Below are positions 15,779 through 23,290 of a stretch of DNA of 64,000 nt, one piece after another. The position numbers were made by a program, and so were the translations under genes. The notes beneath the pieces are model-generated. The model saw only the letters and a program-made list of their open reading frames with translations, did not search any database and had not been told where the DNA came from. Location of the stretch: positions 1-64,000 of the forward strand of contig NZ_LZIS01000268.1 in assembly GCF_001667015.1 (NCBI RefSeq). Reading direction: 5' to 3'. The DNA is from Mycobacterium sp. E3198. GTDB taxonomy: Bacteria > Actinomycetota > Actinomycetes > Mycobacteriales > Mycobacteriaceae. Each line of letters opens with the position of its first letter. Within the stretch, counting starts at the first letter, position 1.

Positions 15779-16528
15779 GTGGCCGATAGGTCAGCGATCG
15801 AATGGACCGAAGCGACGTGGAATCCCGTTACCGGCTGTGACCGGGTGTCCGCTGGCTGCGAGCACTGTTACGCGATGACGCTTGCCAAGCGCCTAAAAGC
15901 CATGGGATCGGCGAAGTACCAAAACGACGGCGACCCAAGGACTTCCGGCCCCGGCTTCGACGTCACCATCCATCCCCAGGCGCTCGACGAGCCTCATCGG
16001 TGGCGCAATCCGCGGACGGTGTTCGTGAACTCGATGAGCGACCTGTTCCACGCCAGGGTGCCGCTCGATTTCATCCGCGACGTCTTTGACGTATGCCGCG
16101 ACACCCCACATCACACCTACCAGGTGCTGACCAAGCGCAGTTTGCGGCTACGCCGAGTCGCCGACAAACTTGACTGGCCACAGAACCTTTGGATGGGAGT
16201 GTCGGTGGAGAACGCAGCGGCGCTCCTACGAGTCGACCACCTACGCGCCGTGCCGGCCGCGGTCCGATTCCTATCGTGCGAACCGCTGCTCGGACCACTT
16301 GACGGCTTGGACCTCAACGGAATCCATTGGGTCATTGCCGGCGGCGAATCCGGACCCAACTACCGGCCGGTCGACATCAACTGGGTCCGTGGAATCCGCG
16401 ACGACTGCCAAGACGCCGGCGTCGCGTTCTTCTTCAAACAATGGGGCGGCCGAACACCGAAAACCCTCGGCAGAGAACTAGATGGGCAGCTCTGGGACGA
16501 GATGCCCGTCCGTCAGCTTGCCGTCTGA
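15779..16528 (+). CDS. DUF5131 / phage Gp37-Gp68-like three-Cys protein
   Basis: This 249-residue protein begins with the family signature IEWTEATWNPVTGCDRVSAG and the three-Cys motif C20-x6-C27-x2-C30 (GCDRVSAGC, EHCYA). It also has NSMSDLFH, QVLTKR, WMGVSVEN, FLSCEPLLGPLD and WVIAGGESG in order. The family is distantly related to radical SAM enzymes such as spore photoproduct lyase, but its Cys spacing differs from the canonical CX3CX2C. An iron-sulfur cluster on the three Cys is a fair inference. It starts at GTG after an AGGGGG-type site, 19 bases past a LexA box. Its 3' end overlaps the convergent TcmP gene by 16 bases. Confidence 0.88.
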   Translation: MADRSAIEWTEATWNPVTGCDRVSAGCEHCYAMTLAKRLKAMGSAKYQNDGDPRTSGPGFDVTIHPQALDEPHRWRNPRTVFVNSMSDLFHARVPLDFIRDVFDVCRDTPHHTYQVLTKRSLRLRRVADKLDWPQNLWMGVSVENAAALLRVDHLRAVPAAVRFLSCEPLLGPLDGLDLNGIHWVIAGGESGPNYRPVDINWVRGIRDDCQDAGVAFFFKQWGGRTPKTLGRELDGQLWDEMPVRQLAV

Positions 16529-17658
16529 TTCGGGGCCACTCGCAAGTTCTCCACCTTGCCGCCTACGCCGTTGCTCGGTGTCTCGCCGGATCTGTAGAGC
16601 TCTTTGACCGCCTTCCGCGCGGCGGATTCACGCACCCGACCGAGGTATTTACCGAAGACCTCGACCGGGTAGTCGCCGAGGCGAACTTCGCCATTCTTGG
16701 CCACAAGCTTCCGAATGTTTTCGGTGATAACCGGAATCGACTCGCGCTCAACGTCTTCGATATGCGGATTTACTTCGAACAGGCCGGGGCCAGCCTCCTG
16801 CTCTTGCTCGGCACGGACCTGCGCCCACCAGTCTTCGATCGCCTTCGCGGTGCAGTGGGCGAAGTGCCAGACGCCGGCCGGGTGACGTGTCGCGAAGATC
16901 AGGTGGTAGATGGGTTTATGTGTCGGTGCACGCTGGACCGGGACGCCGATCAGCGTGGTTCGCGTTGCGTTAGCCAGCCTTCTGGCGAATTCCTGCACCA
17001 CGCCGTTTACGGCATCGTCGGTGACACCGTTGGCGAAGTATGCTCGCCACCAGTCGCCGCCGAGGCTGATGTCCAGGGTCTTCATTGTCTTCTCGCTCGG
17101 TGTCTCCGAGGTGACGTGGCCGCCGATCCGCCGAACCGCTTCCAGGCTGAAATTGATCAGCGCCTCCGTCGGCGGCCACGGCTTGGCACCTCCACGGTTC
17201 AACGCCGCGACGAGGTCGTCGAAGGGTATGCCGACGCCACAGGGATCCAGAAACAGGAACGCCGGCAACGCCGAGAACGTCGGAAGACTTTCCCCCAGAT
17301 AGTTGCTCGCGTCGTCGCGGCGAGTTTGCACATCGATGTGCTTTGCCCGGTATTTGTCGCACAACTCATCCAGCGCAGCGAACGACTCTTTATCCTTCTC
17401 GCACAGATACAACGAAACCGGCGTCGCAGCCGGACCGTACTGCCGGCCGGCCGCGAACTCGAGCATTTCGCCGGCCGAACCGAGTTTCCCGTCCTCGTAG
17501 ACGCCGCGACCCGCGAATCCGTCGAAGTATGCCGCCTTACCGGCGATCGATGACGTCCTGATCAGGAACACAGGCAGGTACCGCCTCAACAGGCTGTGCT
17601 TGAGCACGCCGGGGAGGCGCGCGTCCTTCCAGTATTTGTCGTTGGCTCCGGTCGCCAC
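16513..17658 (-). CDS. tcmP: Three-Cys-motif partner protein TcmP
   Basis: This 381-residue protein belongs to the TcmP family, named for its constant pairing with three-Cys (DUF5131) proteins. The N-terminal half reads like a class I methyltransferase fold: AAYFDGFAGRGVYEDG near residue 43 in the SAM-loop position, VSLYLCEKDKESF as the next strand, then AFLFLDPCGVGIPFDDL, where DPCG sits where DNA and RNA methyltransferases carry DPPY. The C-terminal half is helical with positive patches. A role in modifying or repairing nucleic acid with its partner is inference. It is transcribed toward the DUF5131 gene; no second LexA box is visible at its start. Confidence 0.85.
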   Translation of the reverse strand: MATGANDKYWKDARLPGVLKHSLLRRYLPVFLIRTSSIAGKAAYFDGFAGRGVYEDGKLGSAGEMLEFAAGRQYGPAATPVSLYLCEKDKESFAALDELCDKYRAKHIDVQTRRDDASNYLGESLPTFSALPAFLFLDPCGVGIPFDDLVAALNRGGAKPWPPTEALINFSLEAVRRIGGHVTSETPSEKTMKTLDISLGGDWWRAYFANGVTDDAVNGVVQEFARRLANATRTTLIGVPVQRAPTHKPIYHLIFATRHPAGVWHFAHCTAKAIEDWWAQVRAEQEQEAGPGLFEVNPHIEDVERESIPVITENIRKLVAKNGEVRLGDYPVEVFGKYLGRVRESAARKAVKELYRSGETPSNGVGGKVENLRVAPNQTAS

Positions 17659-18105
17659 TCAAATCCTCTTCCTGCACCCGGCGGGGTGCCCGCCGTCAAC
17701 TCGATTAGCTAAGCCCGTGCGGACGCCACCGACCCGTGCAGGGCGAACGAAAAGGGCCTTTTCGACGCTACCCCTGGCCACCGACAACGCACCGTCAGCG
17801 GTGCTCGCGCGATCGACGCTTCACGGGCAGGCTTTCGACTTCGGTGGCGTTTGTCTTCGTTCATCGGCACCGGGGCCGCAGTCGCCCCTGCGCGCTGGCG
17901 GCCAGCGGTTGCCACACTTCGCCATGTGCGGCATTCCGCCAGCTATTCGCCCATATGCTCGCGGTCGGCGCCGAGCTGTACCAGCCGAAGGTCGCCACGA
18001 TCGCCGCCGAGATTTCATCGGCCGCCGTTGCAACCTTTCGGCGTCGACGAAGTTTCGCCGTGGCGAATCGGCCCACCTGGCCGCCGCGCCGAGCAGTCCC
18101 AAACC
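17659..18105. other. 447-base region without an intact gene; possible PE-like scrap
   Basis: I see no intact gene. On the minus strand near 17960-18030 a short stretch reads ATAADEISAAIVATFG, which resembles the second half of a PE domain (ADEVSAAIAALFG), but the rest of the domain is absent or frame-scrambled. It may be a remnant of a PE gene or chance. The area is otherwise featureless. Confidence 0.3.
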
Positions 18106-18603
18106 CTAGACCCCTGAGGTCGTTTGGGACCCCGACGGCTCTTGTTCGTCGTCAGGTGCCGGGTATTGGCAGACGTTTCTCGTCGCATCTGCCGCGAGGG
18201 TCAAACGCAGCTTGTTCCGGGTAGTCCTGTCATCGATGCGTTGATCTAGGTAGCAATGACCGGTCGGCCAGCGTGTAAGAGGGGCTGGTACCGGACATTC
18301 AGAATCATCGACCAGGCGCCCCTTGGCCTTGAGCACCTGCGCGAGAGTCACACCCCAGGTCCCGGCTGTCTCGCGGTGGGGATAGTCGCGGCGGTGCTCC
18401 TCGTAGGCACCCCTGGCGTCTTGTTTCGAGCCGCGGGCTCCGCTTACCTTGCGGTCGTCGGAAGAACTCGGTGTGAACGCGCGGATGTCGACAATGCCCT
18501 CATTGACCGACTGCGGGTGTATTTGCCTGTAATACCATTCGGCTGGGTCGGTGAGCAGCTCCTCGCACGACTCAAGCGCGGGGAAGCTGACAGGTTCAGT
18601 CAT
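18106..18603 (-). CDS. Hypothetical protein, third gene of island A operon
   Basis: This 165-residue protein contains the stretch YYRQIHPQSVNEG, then AFTPSSSDDRKVSGARGS and AGTWGVTLAQVLKA. I have seen this order (YRQxHP, xAFxPxxxDxxxLS, AGTWxVTV) in uncharacterised proteins of actinobacterial and phage islands; the family is conserved but unnamed. The last 30 residues look disordered. It overlaps the preceding gene by four bases (ATGA), so it is translationally coupled to it. Confidence 0.7.
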   Translation of the reverse strand: MTEPVSFPALESCEELLTDPAEWYYRQIHPQSVNEGIVDIRAFTPSSSDDRKVSGARGSKQDARGAYEEHRRDYPHRETAGTWGVTLAQVLKAKGRLVDDSECPVPAPLTRWPTGHCYLDQRIDDRTTRNKLRLTLAADATRNVCQYPAPDDEQEPSGSQTTSGV

Positions 18604-19220
18604 CGCGTCGAATGGATGATGAACTGCGCCGCGTTGTCAGCGTTCCGGAAGGTCTCGGAGTGGTACACGTCGTCACCGGCGTACTCGCCCGAGAATTCGG
18701 TACCGGTCGCCGAGATGTCAACAACGACTGCGCGCTCGTCACCAACGGTCTGAAGGCGAAGGCCGCCATCCTCTTTGGGGAAAATAGCGACCTTTGAAGA
18801 TGGCGGCTGCAGTGCAAATTGTTCGAAGACGGCAATGGTGGCCGCTTCGGCATCCGGCGATATGACGACAACGGGTTCCGGCTCCACGCTGACCGAAATC
18901 TCGTTACCGTGAGGGGTTTTCGATCCGACTACCGTCGCCGAGGGTGAATCGTCGCCCCACGGCGGCGGCGCGTTCCTTAGTTCGGCGATTCGCCGCCTCG
19001 CGTTGCCGACGTAGTCGACCGGACTCGGCCAAGAGAGCACCGTCCCAACAATCAGTCGAATGTTGCCGAATTCCCCAGGCACGAGCTGCGCATTCGGCGA
19101 CTGGGCCAACACGTTACGGTCTATCGAGGGAAGCGCCAGCCGATACCAGCCATGTGAGCTGGGTGTTGCGCGTACGTCGGCGGCACCCGATGTAAGTTCG
19201 GCCAAGTCAACGGGCGGCAT
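18600..19220 (-). CDS. Hypothetical protein, second gene of island A operon
   Basis: This 206-residue protein has an N-terminal beta-rich part (YRLALPSIDRNVLAQSP, NIRLIVGTVLSW) and a C-terminal part FEQFALQPPSSKVAIFPKEDGGLRLQTVGDERAVVVDIS. The C-terminal pattern, a helix followed by a strand pair where a query strand meets a genetic-load-like DGSLxLxW motif, often sits next to YRQxHP proteins in other mobile regions. No function is known. It is coupled to both neighbours by overlapping stop and start. Confidence 0.7.
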   Translation of the reverse strand: MPPVDLAELTSGAADVRATPSSHGWYRLALPSIDRNVLAQSPNAQLVPGEFGNIRLIVGTVLSWPSPVDYVGNARRRIAELRNAPPPWGDDSPSATVVGSKTPHGNEISVSVEPEPVVVISPDAEAATIAVFEQFALQPPSSKVAIFPKEDGGLRLQTVGDERAVVVDISATGTEFSGEYAGDDVYHSETFRNADNAAQFIIHSTR

Positions 19221-19554
19221 CGGGCGAAACCTCCCCTATAGCGAAACCCAGGTGGCGAGCCAAGCCTATGCAGAGAGCGGTCGCGTCAGCTCTGTTCATG
19301 TAGAACGCCCCCAGCACGTCGACGGGGACCCTATTGTCGGGATGCTCCTGCTCCCACCGCTCCCGGTCACCAGGTGCCACCCAAACCGGTAAGCCGACAT
19401 GGCCCACCATCAGATAGATACCAAGGCGATCTTTGTCCCACTGGTACGCGTGGATGTTGGATACCCGAGCACCAGAATTCGCGGCCGATGGCCACGCCGC
19501 CGTAATGGTTATCTCGTCGTCCGGGCTGGCAGAACTCGACGTCATAGCACTCAT
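19207..19554 (-). CDS. Hypothetical protein, first gene of island A operon
   Basis: This 115-residue protein has a disordered first 30 residues and then a compact domain: NIHAYQWDKDRLGIYLMVGH, VPVDVLGAFYMNRADATAL, IGLARHLGFAIGE. It overlaps the next gene by 14 bases. The three genes form a tight operon reading away from the att site. I recognise no family. It could be the small antitoxin-like or regulatory partner of the two larger proteins, but that is speculation. Confidence 0.65.
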   Translation of the reverse strand: MSAMTSSSASPDDEITITAAWPSAANSGARVSNIHAYQWDKDRLGIYLMVGHVGLPVWVAPGDRERWEQEHPDNRVPVDVLGAFYMNRADATALCIGLARHLGFAIGEVSPDAAR

Positions 19555-19707
19555 ACTTCCAGAACGACGAAAGATGGCCAGTCTGGATTCCCAAGAATGC
19601 GGGAGACGACGGAGTCCGATGGGCCCATACGATCACATCGGCCGAGCCGGGGTAGTGGCTCCATGGGCCGCTCAGCTAAGCGCGGTCACAGGTACCTGGC
19701 CGTCATG

Positions 19708-19764
19708 GTTGGCAGCATATCGGCAGCGGTACCTCAAAAGTCGCAAGTTTCCGCAGTTCAAACG
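19708..19764. repeat. Arm-type sites at the right end of island A
   Basis: GTTGGCAGCATATCGGCAGC at 19708-19727 lies 57 bases before the att core. The right end of island B has GTTGGCGGCATATTGGCGGC at 29163-29182, also 57 bases before its core. The stretch TTTCCGCAG near 19748 is shared too. These are best read as integrase arm-binding sites of two related elements. Confidence 0.7.
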
Positions 19765-19787
19765 TGGTGCGCGATACTGGGATTGAA
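19765..19787 (-). repeat. Middle att core, border of islands A and B
   Basis: This 23-base sequence is identical to 29220-29242 at the 3' end of the tRNA-Val(GAC) gene (CCA end, acceptor strand, part of the T loop). It is the attL of island B and at the same time closes island A. The sequence diverges right after the core on the B side. Confidence 0.9.
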
Positions 19788-19880
19788 GTTGATTTTTGCA
19801 GCGACCGCGATACTGTTTCTGCCAGCGTAAAGGGCCTCTGAACTCGAAAAACAATGAACAGTACCGCGCTGGCCTGGTAC

Positions 19881-19931
19881 AGTCTCGTATAGCCTCATAT
19901 AGTCTTATTGGCGGCAAAATTGGCGGCAAAA
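19881..19931. repeat. Tandem short repeats upstream of integrase
   Basis: Three 10-base units stand head to tail at 19881-19910 (AGTCTCGTAT, AGCCTCATAT, AGTCTTATTG). Two exact 12-base units TTGGCGGCAAAA follow at 19908-19919 and 19920-19931. The second set matches the TTGGCGGC units at the right end (29164-29184). They are probable binding sites for the integrase arm domain and the excisionase. Confidence 0.75.
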
Positions 19932-19964
19932 TCACCCCTGCTGCCCGAGATAGGAGACCACCGG

Positions 19965-21128
19965 ATGACCCGCGCCAAACGCGGCTTCGCTCAAATCCGC
20001 CAGGAACGCTCCGGGCGTTACTCGGTTCGCTACACCACCCTCAGCGGCAAGCGGGAATTCGCCGGGAAGACCTTCGCGCGCAAAGCCGACGCCGAGGCGT
20101 GGGCCGCCGACAAGCGCCGCCAGATCGACCGAGGCGCCGTGGCCACCCATTCCAAAATCACCTTCGAGGACTACGCGACGAACTGGCTAGCCGGGCGGCA
20201 CGTCGCCGGGCGCCCGATCAAACCCCGCACCCGCGCCCACTACCAAGCCCTGCTGGACGACCACCTGGTACCCGAATTCGGTGACCGACAGTTGGCGAAG
20301 ATCGCCCCGGCGGACGTGCGGGAGTGGCACGCCGCCACCCTGGCCGATAAACCCACCTTGCGGTCGCACGCGTACAGCCTGCTGCGCACGATTTTCGCGT
20401 CGGCGCTCAACGATGAACTGATCGACGCCAACCCCTGCCGCATCGTCGGCGCCGGGCGCACCAACCGCGTTCACAAGATCAAACCCGCCAGCGTGGATGA
20501 ACTGGCCGCCCTCACCGAGGCGATGCCCGAGCGGTTGCGCCTGATGGTCACGTTGGCGTCCTGGTGCGCGTTGCGGTTCGGCGAAACCATCGAATTACGC
20601 AGGGGGGACATTGATTTGAGCGCCGAAGTCATTCGCATCCGGCGGGCCGTTGTCCGCGTCAAACAAAACGACGACACGGAAGGCGCCGCCAAATACCGTT
20701 TTGAGGTGGGCGACCCTAAATCCGAGGCGGGCATCCGCGACGTGGCCATCCCGCCGCACATCATTCCCGCCATCGAAGATCACCTAGCCAAACATGTTGG
20801 AAAGAAACGTGATTCGCTGTTGTTCCCGGCTGGCGACACTGGCACTAAGAAAATCAGCACCAGTTCCGGCGACCAGCATTTGCAGCCGTCCACGCTGATG
20901 CGGCATTGGTATAAAGCCCGCGCGAAGGCGGGCCGCGACGATCTGCGCTGGCACGATTTGCGTCATAGCGGCGCCGTGTTGGCGGCGGCGACCGGCGCCA
21001 GCCTGGCGGAATTGATGGCCCGCCTCGGGCACTCCACACCCACCGCAGCGATGCGCTACCAGCACGCCGCGCAAGGCCGCGACCGCGAAATCGCGGCCCT
21101 GCTGTCCAAACTTGCTGCAAACAAGTAA
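19965..21128 (+). CDS. int: Tyrosine recombinase integrase
   Basis: This 387-residue protein has an N-terminal arm-binding domain (GFAQIRQERSGRYSVRYTT, AGKTFARKADAEAW), a core-binding SAM-like domain near residues 63-150, and a catalytic domain with Arg204 (CALRFGE), His330 and Arg333 (WHDLRHSGA), His356 (LGHST) and the nucleophile Tyr365 (MRYQH). All catalytic residues are intact. The ATG at 19965 follows an AGGAGA site and gives the usual N-terminus. It lies 180 bases from the left att core and reads away from it, the standard layout for insertion at a tRNA 3' end. Confidence 0.95.
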   Translation: MTRAKRGFAQIRQERSGRYSVRYTTLSGKREFAGKTFARKADAEAWAADKRRQIDRGAVATHSKITFEDYATNWLAGRHVAGRPIKPRTRAHYQALLDDHLVPEFGDRQLAKIAPADVREWHAATLADKPTLRSHAYSLLRTIFASALNDELIDANPCRIVGAGRTNRVHKIKPASVDELAALTEAMPERLRLMVTLASWCALRFGETIELRRGDIDLSAEVIRIRRAVVRVKQNDDTEGAAKYRFEVGDPKSEAGIRDVAIPPHIIPAIEDHLAKHVGKKRDSLLFPAGDTGTKKISTSSGDQHLQPSTLMRHWYKARAKAGRDDLRWHDLRHSGAVLAAATGASLAELMARLGHSTPTAAMRYQHAAQGRDREIAALLSKLAANK

Positions 21129-21200
21129 CGGTTACCGGTTTACCGTTTCAGGTAGTCTTGCTACAGTTTTCTCTACGCATCACCAGCGGTTAACAGGTGG

Positions 21201-21310
21201 AGTCCGACGGGACTCTTAAAACACGGCACTCACTAACGAACGCACAAACTCACTAACGAACGATGCCCCCGAGCGATTTGGGGAAGAGTCCGGCGGGACT
21301 TGAAACACGG
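21201..21310. repeat. Nested direct and inverted repeats between int and xis
   Basis: Two long direct repeats, 21201-21226 and 21286-21310, share AGTCCGRCGGGACT followed by AAACACGG; each holds a dyad AGTCC-N4-GGACT. Between them stand two exact 15-base repeats ACTCACTAACGAACG at 21228-21242 and 21248-21262, 20 bases apart, two helical turns. This nested pattern in a gene-free stretch suggests a regulatory switch between integrase and excisionase or a replication or excision site. Confidence 0.7.
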
Positions 21311-21345
21311 TGCGTTCCAACTCTTTTTCCGTGAGGACTGCCGTT

Positions 21346-21579
21346 ATGCCCCGAAACAAATCCGTCGCACGCCTGTCCATGGTCAACGGCAAGCCCGTGG
21401 GCCGCCGCTACGCCCGCGTCAACGACGCCGCTGCCTACCTCGACGTGCATCCCATCACGATCAGGCAGATGATCGCCGATGGAAAAATCCGCGCATATCG
21501 CAGCGGGTCGCGGTTGATTCGCGTCGACCTCAATGAGATTGATGCGCTGATGGCCGGGGAAACCAATGGCGTCGCGTGA
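21346..21579 (+). CDS. Excisionase-family HTH protein
   Basis: This 77-residue protein has a winged helix-turn-helix of the excisionase/MerR-like family: YARVNDAAAYLDVHPITIRQ, MIADGKIRAYRSGSRLIRVD. Such proteins act as recombination directionality factors or as transcription regulators in integrative elements. The ATG at 21346 follows a GTGAGGA site. It lies just after the nested repeat region, which it may bind. It is the first gene of the rightward replication row. Confidence 0.85.
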   Translation: MPRNKSVARLSMVNGKPVGRRYARVNDAAAYLDVHPITIRQMIADGKIRAYRSGSRLIRVDLNEIDALMAGETNGVA

Positions 21580-21733
21580 CCGGCGCGGCGACCAGCGCAC
21601 CGCCGTGCGGCAGGTGATGTCGATGGAGCCGCTTAACAGCAACGGCGCCCCGAAGGACGCCGCCGCCACCATCCACTTCACGCCGGGCACCACCCCGGCG
21701 GCCACTGGCCCTCGTCGCCACGAAAGCGGGTGA
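21566..21733 (+). CDS. Small hypothetical protein between xis and primase-like gene
   Basis: This 55-residue frame starts at an ATG overlapping the end of the HTH gene by 14 bases and stops one base before the next start. It reads MASRDRRGDQRTAVRQVMSM then a Pro/Thr-rich tail. The tight packing suggests a real coupled gene; no family is recognised. Confidence 0.5.
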   Translation: MASRDRRGDQRTAVRQVMSMEPLNSNGAPKDAAATIHFTPGTTPAATGPRRHESG

Positions 21734-21734
21734 C

Positions 21735-22286
21735 GTGAACGATTCTAACGGCCACCGCAACGACGGCAGCGTTTACGTGGACATCACGGACATCGCCCCC
21801 GACGTGAGGTGCCCCTCCTGCGGCCCGGTCATCACGTGCCCGCACATCGCGTGCATTCCGTACCCGCCGCACTGCCTCGCCGCCGCCGCGCCGATGCGGC
21901 AGTACACCGACGTGATGGAGTGGCTGTTCGCCAAGCGCCGTGCACGCGACCGTGACGCTTCCAAGATCACCTCATCCGGCTCGCCGCCGGGCGCCATCGC
22001 AACACCCGGCAGCAATCCGGCGTACGTCGCCACCGCCATCCGCGCCGAGCTGAACGAGCTGGCCCGCGCCCGCGAAGGCACCCGCAACCACACCCTGTTC
22101 ACCGTGGCCTGCAACGTCTTCGAGTTCGTCAAGGGCGGCCACGCCGACCAGACGGGCGCCCGCGCCGAACTGTCGCGGATCGCCACCGTGATCGGCCTGG
22201 AACCCTCCGAAATCCCGAGCACCATCGAGTCGGCGTGGAACACGGTCGGCGCGCGTGATGTGCCCGCCCCCAGGAGTGCGACGTGA
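21735..22286 (+). CDS. Primase C-terminal-like replication protein with zinc-binding N-terminus
   Basis: This 183-residue protein has Cys/His pairs near its start (CPSCGPVITCPHIAC), a likely zinc site, and a helical C-terminal domain ATAIRAELNELARAREGTRN, FEFVKGGHADQTGAR, IESAWNTVGARDVP. The EGTRN-HTLF pattern followed by helices is typical of the domain that follows the primase-polymerase core in bifunctional plasmid and phage replication proteins. The catalytic part of a primase is missing, so this may load or position the RepA-like ATPase. Its end overlaps that gene by four bases. Confidence 0.65.
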   Translation: MNDSNGHRNDGSVYVDITDIAPDVRCPSCGPVITCPHIACIPYPPHCLAAAAPMRQYTDVMEWLFAKRRARDRDASKITSSGSPPGAIATPGSNPAYVATAIRAELNELARAREGTRNHTLFTVACNVFEFVKGGHADQTGARAELSRIATVIGLEPSEIPSTIESAWNTVGARDVPAPRSAT

Positions 22287-23290
22287 CCACGCCCAACCTC
22301 GACGGCATCGTCATCAACAACACCGAGCACGACAACACCAACCAGACGCCCCTCTACGCCGACCGTGTCCTCACCCGCTCCGCGCTGCGCGACCTGCCCA
22401 ATCCTGAACCCCTGATCGCCGACACCCTCGATTTGGGCACCTTCGCCCTGCTCTATGGCCGGTGGGGGTGCGCTAAAACGTTCATCGCCCTCGCCTGGGC
22501 TGCCAGCGTGGCCACTGGGCGCCGCTGGCTGAACCGGGTCACCGTCCAGCGCCGCGTCCTCTACGTCGTCGGAGAAGCCGCCTTCGGGTTCAAGGGCCGT
22601 CTGCACGCCTGGGAGGTGGGCTGGCAGACGACCATCGCTGACGGCCAGTTGGACCTTCTGCCGTTCGCGGTGAACCTCACCAACGCCCGCGATGTGAACC
22701 AGCTTCGGGCGCTGATCGAATGGGGCGGCTACGACTTCGTCATCCTCGACACGCTGGCCCGCTGCATGGTCGGCGGTGAGGAAAACTCCGCGAAGGATTG
22801 CGGCATCGTCGTGGACGCCATCGTGCGGCTGCTGGCCTCCACGCCGGGCGGTCGGGGCGTCGTCCTCGGCGTGCATCACGCGGGCAAGGACGGTAAGACG
22901 TTGCGCGGGTCGTCGGCGTTTGAGGCCGCCGCCGACACCGTCTACTTCGCCAGCCGTGACGGCGCCGTCATCACCCTCGACCGCGAAAAGCGCAAGGACG
23001 GCCCCGAATTTGACCGGCATCTCCTGCGGCTGGACCTGATCCCCGGCACGGGTTCGGCGACGGTGGGAATCAGTGAGACAACCGGTGAGACGACCGACCG
23101 CGCCGTCTCACTGCGTTCCACCTTCGTCTCACAATTCGCGGGTATCGGTGCCACCAAAGCCGAACTGCGGGACGCCGCCGACATGCCCAAGGCCACCTTC
23201 TACCGCGCCCTCTCTGACCTGCTGGAATCGGGCCGCCTGGTCAACATCGGCACCGACAAAAGGCCGTTCTACAAGCTGGCTGGCGAATGA
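22283..23290 (+). CDS. RepA-like RecA-fold ATPase
   Basis: This 335-residue protein is a RecA-fold ATPase of the RepA/DnaB-like group found in plasmids and phages. Its P loop is GRWGCAKTF at residues 59-67; the position usually held by Gly before Lys is Ala64, a deviation. Walker B is FVILDTLARC near residue 155, followed by a polar loop and VVLGVHHAGKDGKTLRGSSA, typical of hexameric helicases. The last 60 residues form a winged helix (TKAELRDAADMPKATFYRAL). Several GTCTCAC repeats lie inside its 3' end and downstream, so it may start replication at its own gene end. Confidence 0.85.
   Translation: MTTPNLDGIVINNTEHDNTNQTPLYADRVLTRSALRDLPNPEPLIADTLDLGTFALLYGRWGCAKTFIALAWAASVATGRRWLNRVTVQRRVLYVVGEAAFGFKGRLHAWEVGWQTTIADGQLDLLPFAVNLTNARDVNQLRALIEWGGYDFVILDTLARCMVGGEENSAKDCGIVVDAIVRLLASTPGGRGVVLGVHHAGKDGKTLRGSSAFEAAADTVYFASRDGAVITLDREKRKDGPEFDRHLLRLDLIPGTGSATVGISETTGETTDRAVSLRSTFVSQFAGIGATKAELRDAADMPKATFYRALSDLLESGRLVNIGTDKRPFYKLAGE

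Larger units (their letters stand above)
12704..19787. mobile_element. Island A, decayed integrative element
   Basis: The region between the first and second att repeats holds no housekeeping gene. It carries a DUF2510-MmpS-like protein, short membrane and unknown proteins, a LexA-boxed DUF5131 gene with its TcmP partner, a three-gene operon of unknown function and several stretches of decayed sequence. GC content is lower and more uneven than in the flanks. No integrase or excisionase is present. Its right end (19708-19787) is homologous to that of island B. Confidence 0.75.

Noticed and set aside
12704..19764. Island A as a simple extension of island B (one 16.5-kb element)
   Set aside because: A complete att core with its own homologous right-arm sites divides them at 19765, and the integrase lies just inside B. 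Two tandem elements explain the structure better.
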